From: Mycobacterium sp. GA-0227b
GTDB lineage: Bacteria; Actinomycetota; Actinomycetes; Mycobacteriales; Mycobacteriaceae
DNA: 64,000 bases
NCBI RefSeq assembly: GCF_001499855.1
Contig: NZ_LQIK01000030.1
Span: forward strand, 248,001 to 312,000
Direction: 5' to 3'
The position numbers and the translations under genes are program-made. Shown piece after piece: positions 59,719 to 64,000 of the stretch; positions within the stretch are counted from its first letter, which is position 1; every line of letters starts with the position of its first letter. The notes beneath the pieces were generated by a model. That model saw only the letters and a program-made list of their open reading frames with translations, had not been told where the DNA came from and made no database searches.

Positions 59719-61267
59719 CCGGCCGCAGTACGAGGTGGCGATCATCGGTGCTGGGCCGGCCGGAATCGCCATCGGCGCAAAGCTGCGCATGGCCGACATC
59801 GATGACTTCGTCATCATCGAGCGGGCCGACGACATGGGCGGCAGCTGGCACGAGAATCACTATCCGGGCCTCGGGGTCGACGTTCCGGCCCTGGCCTACC
59901 AGTACTCGTTCGCGCGGAACGCGAAGTGGTCCCGGTTCTTTCCGCACGGCGCCGAAGTCAAGCAGTATCACGCCGATGTGGCCGCCCGGTTCGGGCTGTA
60001 CGAACGAACCCGGTTCAACTGCAACGTCGAGAAGGAGGTGTGGGATGACGAAGGCCGGTTCTGGAAGTTGCACATGCACGACGGATCGATCGTCACCGCA
60101 CGCTTCCTGGTCAGCGCCGTCGGCGCTTTCGTGCGACCGAAGGAGGACGTCGGGATCACCGGGGCGAAGTCGTTCAAGGGCAAGGTGTTACGGCCGAGCT
60201 CGTGGGACCACGACTATGACCTGAGCGGTAAGGCCGTGGGCATCATCGGTACCGGTGCCAGCGCGGTGCAGATCATTCCGTCCATCGCACCGGAAGTGAA
60301 GAACCTCACGGTGTTTCAGCGCACTCCGGTGTGGTCGGTGCCGAAGCCGGACTTCGCCGTACCTCGGGCCGTGCAGCTCGTGCTGTCGATACCGGGACTG
60401 GCGGCGACCATCCACGGCGGCGCACTGGTGGTCATGGATCTATTGCTGCGTTCGCTTACCAAACCGCCCGCACGGGCCGTTCGGCCAGTGATGGACAAGT
60501 TCGACGCGTGGACGATCAACGGCTACCGGCGCTACGTCGGACGCGTGATCAAGGATCCGGTGACTGCGGACAAGCTCACGCCGAACTTCGGCCTCCTGGC
60601 CAAGCGACCGACCTTGTCGAGTGCGTACTTGAGGGCCTACAACAAGGACAATGTCGCCCTCATCACCGAGCCCATCGAGAAGATCACCGCGACGGGGGTG
60701 AAGACCCGCGACGGTGCGCTGCACAAGCTCGACGCGCTGATTCTGGCTACTGGATACGAGGTGTTCTCCGACCCGGAGACGTATCGACCTGGAACGGTGG
60801 TGGGCCGTGGCGGTTTCGACCTCGCCACGTTCTACCGCGAGGAGGGATTGCAGGCCTACGAGAGCGTTTCGGTGCCCGGGCTGCCCAATCGGTGGACTCT
60901 CGTCGGACCCTACTCGTGGACGGGATCGGGCTGGCATTCCTTCGTGGAGATGACTGCGGATCACGCGGTGCGGGCGATCACCGAGACGCGCAGACGCGGG
61001 GCGACGATATGCGAGATACGCAAGGAGGCGGCCGAGCGCTACCACCGTGCGATGTACGAGCGAGGCGCGGCCCTGCGCTACTACTTGGCCGACCTCAACG
61101 GCCACGTTCCCACGTACTACCGGAACTCGCAGGGGGACAGTACTTATATCCGGCCGTCCGGCTTCTTCGAGGCCAGCCGCGGCAACCGCAAGTTCCCGCT
61201 CGACGACTACCGATACGAGGTGGCCGTCGACGCGGCCTCCCCGTCCGACGTCGCGGCATTCGCGTAG
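59702..61267 (+). CDS. Flavin-containing monooxygenase 4 (BVMO-like, fingerprint His replaced by Arg)
   Basis: The 521-residue protein has GAGPAG at 16-21, NADPH-site GTGASAVQ, and a fingerprint position FKGKVLRPSSW (158-168) where Arg164 replaces histidine. With FMO1 it forms a second subclass. The ATG overlaps the frameshifted end of SDR D by four bases. The C-terminal block YYRNSQG parallels FMO1 NSQG, while FMO2/3 have NYQG. Confidence 0.9.
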   Translation: MTQAISRPQYEVAIIGAGPAGIAIGAKLRMADIDDFVIIERADDMGGSWHENHYPGLGVDVPALAYQYSFARNAKWSRFFPHGAEVKQYHADVAARFGLYERTRFNCNVEKEVWDDEGRFWKLHMHDGSIVTARFLVSAVGAFVRPKEDVGITGAKSFKGKVLRPSSWDHDYDLSGKAVGIIGTGASAVQIIPSIAPEVKNLTVFQRTPVWSVPKPDFAVPRAVQLVLSIPGLAATIHGGALVVMDLLLRSLTKPPARAVRPVMDKFDAWTINGYRRYVGRVIKDPVTADKLTPNFGLLAKRPTLSSAYLRAYNKDNVALITEPIEKITATGVKTRDGALHKLDALILATGYEVFSDPETYRPGTVVGRGGFDLATFYREEGLQAYESVSVPGLPNRWTLVGPYSWTGSGWHSFVEMTADHAVRAITETRRRGATICEIRKEAAERYHRAMYERGAALRYYLADLNGHVPTYYRNSQGDSTYIRPSGFFEASRGNRKFPLDDYRYEVAVDAASPSDVAAFA

Positions 61268-61281
61268 GCGAGAGGAACACC

Positions 61282-61539
61282 GTGGCAGTCCTGGAATCTC
61301 TGTTCATACGCAATGCGAGGAGCCATCGGTCACCGTTGAGTTTGGTGCTACCGAAGTTGCGGCGCATGCGCTTTCGCTTCGGCGAACCGGTGCCCATGTC
61401 CCCGAAATTGGTGCGCGAACTCGCCAAGTTCACCCGCCCCGGCTTTCACCCGGACGACATCGACACCGAGGACCTCGTTCAGGAGTGGCAGCTCAAGCTG
61501 TTCGGCGCCAACGGCGACCTCGTGGACCGCGTCCGGTGA
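61282..61539 (+). CDS. PF10118-derived 85-residue mini-protein lacking the metal core
   Basis: Residues 1-40 resemble the N-terminus of the PF10118 protein (SLVLPKLRRMRFRFGE vs SLVPPKVRRVRFPFGE). Residues 56-85 are identical to its last 30 residues; the whole metal-binding core of about 220 residues is missing. Those 30 codons differ at 12 synonymous positions and no replacement positions, which points to selection on the peptide. GTG 61282 start; GTGA overlap with the next gene. It may be a regulator or docking subunit. Confidence 0.75.
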   Translation: MAVLESLFIRNARSHRSPLSLVLPKLRRMRFRFGEPVPMSPKLVRELAKFTRPGFHPDDIDTEDLVQEWQLKLFGANGDLVDRVR

Positions 61540-62834
61540 AGAAGTCTTTGGCGTCCCGGCGTGGGAAGCGCGAGTTCGACATCGTTGTTTTCGGCGCTAC
61601 CGGGGTCGCGGGTGCCGCGACGGCGAGATATCTGGCTGACCTCGCGCCGCAGGGTGTTTCGGTCGCGCTGGCCGGACGAAATCGCGCGAAGTTAGAACAG
61701 GTTCGCCGCTCGCTGCCCGACCGGGCGGCCGATTGGACGCTCATCGAGGCCGACGCAGGATCGCCGGCGTCAACGGACGCCATGGCCACGCGGACGCGGG
61801 TGGTCATGACGACCGTGGGCCCGTGGCTACGGTATGGCGAGAACCTGGTCGCTTCGGCGGTGAACGCCGGCACCCATTATCTCGACCTGACCGCCGAGAC
61901 GCCGTTCGTGCGCTGGTCCATCGACAAGTTTCACGATCAGGCGGCGCAGAACGGGACGAGAATCATCCATTCGTGCGGATTCGATTCCGTGCCTTCGGAT
62001 GTGACGGCGTACCTGTTGCACCGCGCCGCCGCCGACGACGGCGAAGGCACGCTTGGCGACACGACCATGATCCTCCGTCAGATCTGGGGTTGGGTGTCGG
62101 GCGGATCGGTTGACTCATTCCGAGTTATCGCCGGGCTGGTCGGAAATCGCCCACAGCTGCGTCAGGTGCTGGACCCGGACGCCTTGACGAACAACCCCGG
62201 TGAATCACGGCCGCGGCCCAAGCAACCGTTCGACGGCAGGATCATCAACGCGGCCAGGGTCGATCCGTCACTGCGTGGGACGCTCGCGCCTTTCCCGGTG
62301 TCGATCTACAACACCAGGATCGTGCGACGCACCAACGCCTTACTCGGCGACGCGTACGGACCCGACTTCCGGTACGGCGAAGGCATCGGGCTGGTCCGGT
62401 TGCCCATCGTGTCGACAGTCGTCGCCGGGGCCGTTGTCCTCGGCTGCGCGGTGGCCTTCGCATCGATGGCAACCCCGCCGATCCGCCGAGCGCTCGATAT
62501 CGTGTTGCCCAAGCCCGGCACGGGCCCGAGCGATAAGACGATGGACAGGGGATACCTCGGGGTCGAGACGTACACGCGGACATCGACAGACGCCCGGTAC
62601 GTGGCCACGTTCAAGCTCACGGGCGACCCCGGTTACAAGGGAACCGCAGTGATGTTCGCCGAGTGCGCGCTCGGACTGGTGCTCGATGCTGACCGGCTTC
62701 CCGTCAGAGCCGGCGTACTGACACCGGTGGCCGCACTCGGTGACGTCCTCGTCGACCGACTGAGGGCGGCCGGCGTCACGCTGGAATGCGCGAGATCGGA
62801 CAATGACATGACGACGAGTGATATGAGGGCATAG
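61536..62834 (+). CDS. Trans-acting enoyl reductase-like protein (saccharopine dehydrogenase family)
   Basis: The 432-residue protein has an N-terminal Rossmann motif (FGATGVAG, 19-26) and TVGPWLRYGENLV. The HYLDLTAETPFVRW and HSCGFDSVPSD blocks are characteristic of mycobacterial trans-enoyl reductases such as Rv2953/Rv2449c. One hydrophobic stretch (VVAGAVVLGCAVAFASM) follows. In phthiocerol synthesis Rv2953 reduces a polyketide double bond; here the substrate is likely a lipid enone. GTG overlaps the mini-protein stop. Confidence 0.87.
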   Translation: MKKSLASRRGKREFDIVVFGATGVAGAATARYLADLAPQGVSVALAGRNRAKLEQVRRSLPDRAADWTLIEADAGSPASTDAMATRTRVVMTTVGPWLRYGENLVASAVNAGTHYLDLTAETPFVRWSIDKFHDQAAQNGTRIIHSCGFDSVPSDVTAYLLHRAAADDGEGTLGDTTMILRQIWGWVSGGSVDSFRVIAGLVGNRPQLRQVLDPDALTNNPGESRPRPKQPFDGRIINAARVDPSLRGTLAPFPVSIYNTRIVRRTNALLGDAYGPDFRYGEGIGLVRLPIVSTVVAGAVVLGCAVAFASMATPPIRRALDIVLPKPGTGPSDKTMDRGYLGVETYTRTSTDARYVATFKLTGDPGYKGTAVMFAECALGLVLDADRLPVRAGVLTPVAALGDVLVDRLRAAGVTLECARSDNDMTTSDMRA

Positions 62835-63268
62835 TGGCCAACGCAACAGTCACGCGGGTAGTACCCGCACCGCGCGCGATCGTGTACGACGTATTCGCCG
62901 ACAGGGATGGGTATTCCAGGTTCCTTCCGCTTCAGATGCGCCTGGTACAGGAGGGCGTCGACGAACGCCAGGGGGTGGGTGCGGTGCACCAGCTGGGTCT
63001 CGGTCCGATCGGCGTAAAGGAGCGCATCACCGAACTCGTGCCGCTCGAACGGATCTCCTACGAACTGATCGCAGGCGCACCGGTGCGGCGCCACATCGGT
63101 GAGATCACCTTCGCCGACGACGGCGACGGGACTCGGGTGACTTACCGGATGGACAGCACGCCATCAATTCCGGTGCCGGGCTCGCTGCTCGCACTCGCGC
63201 TGCGTGGCCTGACCTCGGTCATGGTCCGCGGCGCGGCGCGGGAAGCCCGCCGGCAGGCTGCTGGCTAG
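62834..63268 (+). CDS. SRPBCC family protein
   Basis: The 144-residue START-like protein has TVTRVVPAPRAIVYDVFADRDG at the N-terminus and a C-terminal helix (RGLTSVMVRGAAREARRQ). It overlaps the enoyl-reductase-like stop by one base (TAGTG). It is the last gene of the ten-gene operon and could carry or shield a hydrophobic intermediate. Confidence 0.82.
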   Translation: MANATVTRVVPAPRAIVYDVFADRDGYSRFLPLQMRLVQEGVDERQGVGAVHQLGLGPIGVKERITELVPLERISYELIAGAPVRRHIGEITFADDGDGTRVTYRMDSTPSIPVPGSLLALALRGLTSVMVRGAAREARRQAAG

Positions 63269-63278
63269 CACGCACTCA

Positions 63279-63299
63279 CTATTCAGATAGCGGTAGTAT
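63279..63299 (+). promoter_or_regulatory. Operator S4 and -10 box of the tetR gene
   Basis: CTATTCAGATAG (63279-63290) is followed by three bases and TAGTAT (63294-63299). It stands 36 bp upstream of the TetR start, suggesting autoregulation and making this TetR the prime candidate for binding S1-S4. Confidence 0.75.
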
Positions 63300-63334
63300 G
63301 TCTCTCATCCTGGACTAGCAAGGCGGAGGGTGAC

Positions 63335-63973
63335 GTGGCTGCTCGGAAGGTGCTGACTCGCGCTGAGAGTCAGGCCCAGACCCGGCAAGCCCTCCTGGAT
63401 GCCGCCGAGCAGTTGTTCTACACCAACGGGTACCACGCCACATCCATCGCGGCGATCGCCGCTGAAGCCGGTCGGACCATCGGGGCGGTCTACAGCAACT
63501 TCGACAGCAAGGAATCGCTCTGCCGCGAGGTGATGCGAATCCGGTTCATGTCGGAGGTCACTGCGCTGATGGAAGGCATTGTCCGCGCGGGTGATTCGAT
63601 GGATGCGCGATTCGAAGCGTTGTCGGCGTGGTGGACCCGCCTGGCAACTGAGACGTCTCTGGTCACCTTCGCGGCCGAGTATCTGACGAGCACCTTCAAT
63701 GACGCTGACCAGGTCGCAGCCAACCGCGATGTCATCGCACGGATCACGGAATCGGTCCGGGCAGTGCTCGGGGACGCGCTTCCCGAGGGGATCTCCGAGA
63801 CGGATCCGAGGCTGGACGATGCAATCAATGCCGTCGTGTCCACGGGCACGGGGCTGGCGATCGGCCAAGCCATCGGCCTCTTCGACGGCGAGCAGGGCGC
63901 AGGTTTGATGGTCGCCACGCTCCGCATGTGGCTCGAGAAGCTGGAAAGTGGAACCGAGGTCGTCGCCACGTAG
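63335..63973 (+). CDS. TetR-family regulator, candidate regulator of the island
   Basis: The 212-residue protein has a TetR HTH at about residues 15-62 (HATSIAAIAAEAGRTIGAVYSNF) and a C-terminal domain suitable for a ligand. AGGCGGAGGGTG precedes the GTG. Its own promoter carries the palindrome that also marks the mce, methyltransferase and SDR/FMO promoters, so it most likely represses the whole set until a lipid-derived inducer appears. That regulatory link is inferred from the sites only. Confidence 0.9.
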   Translation: MAARKVLTRAESQAQTRQALLDAAEQLFYTNGYHATSIAAIAAEAGRTIGAVYSNFDSKESLCREVMRIRFMSEVTALMEGIVRAGDSMDARFEALSAWWTRLATETSLVTFAAEYLTSTFNDADQVAANRDVIARITESVRAVLGDALPEGISETDPRLDDAINAVVSTGTGLAIGQAIGLFDGEQGAGLMVATLRMWLEKLESGTEVVAT

Positions 63974-64000
63974 TTTTCTGTTGGAGCGCAAAGTCGCCAT

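Overview
The window is high-GC actinobacterial DNA, almost certainly from a non-tuberculous Mycobacterium (Mycolicibacterium-type). Mycobacterial hallmark genes occur in the same order as M. tuberculosis Rv0462-Rv0491: lpdC end, ramB, icl, fadB2, hbhA, deoC, murB, lprQ, mshA, gpm1, senX3-regX3. No rRNA, tRNA, integrase, insertion sequence or CRISPR array was seen.

Positions 1-28,600 are this syntenic core, with local differences. umaA and pcaA are absent; their place holds a DUF559 nuclease-like gene flanked by two 63-bp palindromic repeats, then a PPK2 gene. An S53 (sedolisin) protease cassette sits between deoC and the LmeA-like gene. The lysE gene is absent between the YbjN gene and gpm1. 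Regulatory features include a RamB-like box before icl, a 58-bp tandem repeat at the icl 3' end, a palindrome before the Rv0474-type regulator, and a predicted leaderless polycysteine mini-ORF upstream of the ROK regulator-mshA operon, which would link cysteine supply to mycothiol synthesis.

Positions 28,600-64,000 are an accessory lipid island placed directly after regX3. It starts with a methyltransferase and an EphD-type hydrolase-reductase fusion. A complete mce operon follows on the minus strand (yrbEA, yrbEB, mceA-F and two associated proteins). Upstream of it lies a second minus-strand operon: methyltransferase, a 71-residue protein, an unknown 322-residue protein and an ABC1 kinase. 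Two plus-strand operons then run to 63,268. They encode four flavin monooxygenases, four SDRs, an HSL-type esterase, a CocE-like hydrolase, PF10118 proteins, a trans-acting enoyl-reductase-like protein and SRPBCC proteins. A TetR gene closes the window.

The most interesting result is a shared promoter design. The 12-bp palindrome CTAT-N4-ATAG occurs upstream of the mce operon, the minus-strand methyltransferase operon, the SDR/monooxygenase operon and the tetR gene. In each case it lies exactly 3 bp before a TANNNT -10 hexamer. A degenerate copy overlaps the -10 of the fifth promoter. This suggests that one TetR protein coordinates import (Mce) with a sub-terminal oxidation route: SDR makes a ketone, a Baeyer-Villiger-type enzyme makes an ester, and hydrolases cleave it. 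Two further features stand out: an 85-residue PF10118 mini-protein whose last 30 residues are identical to the full-length paralogue despite 12 synonymous codon changes, and two pairs of monooxygenases of which one pair has lost the Baeyer-Villiger fingerprint histidine.
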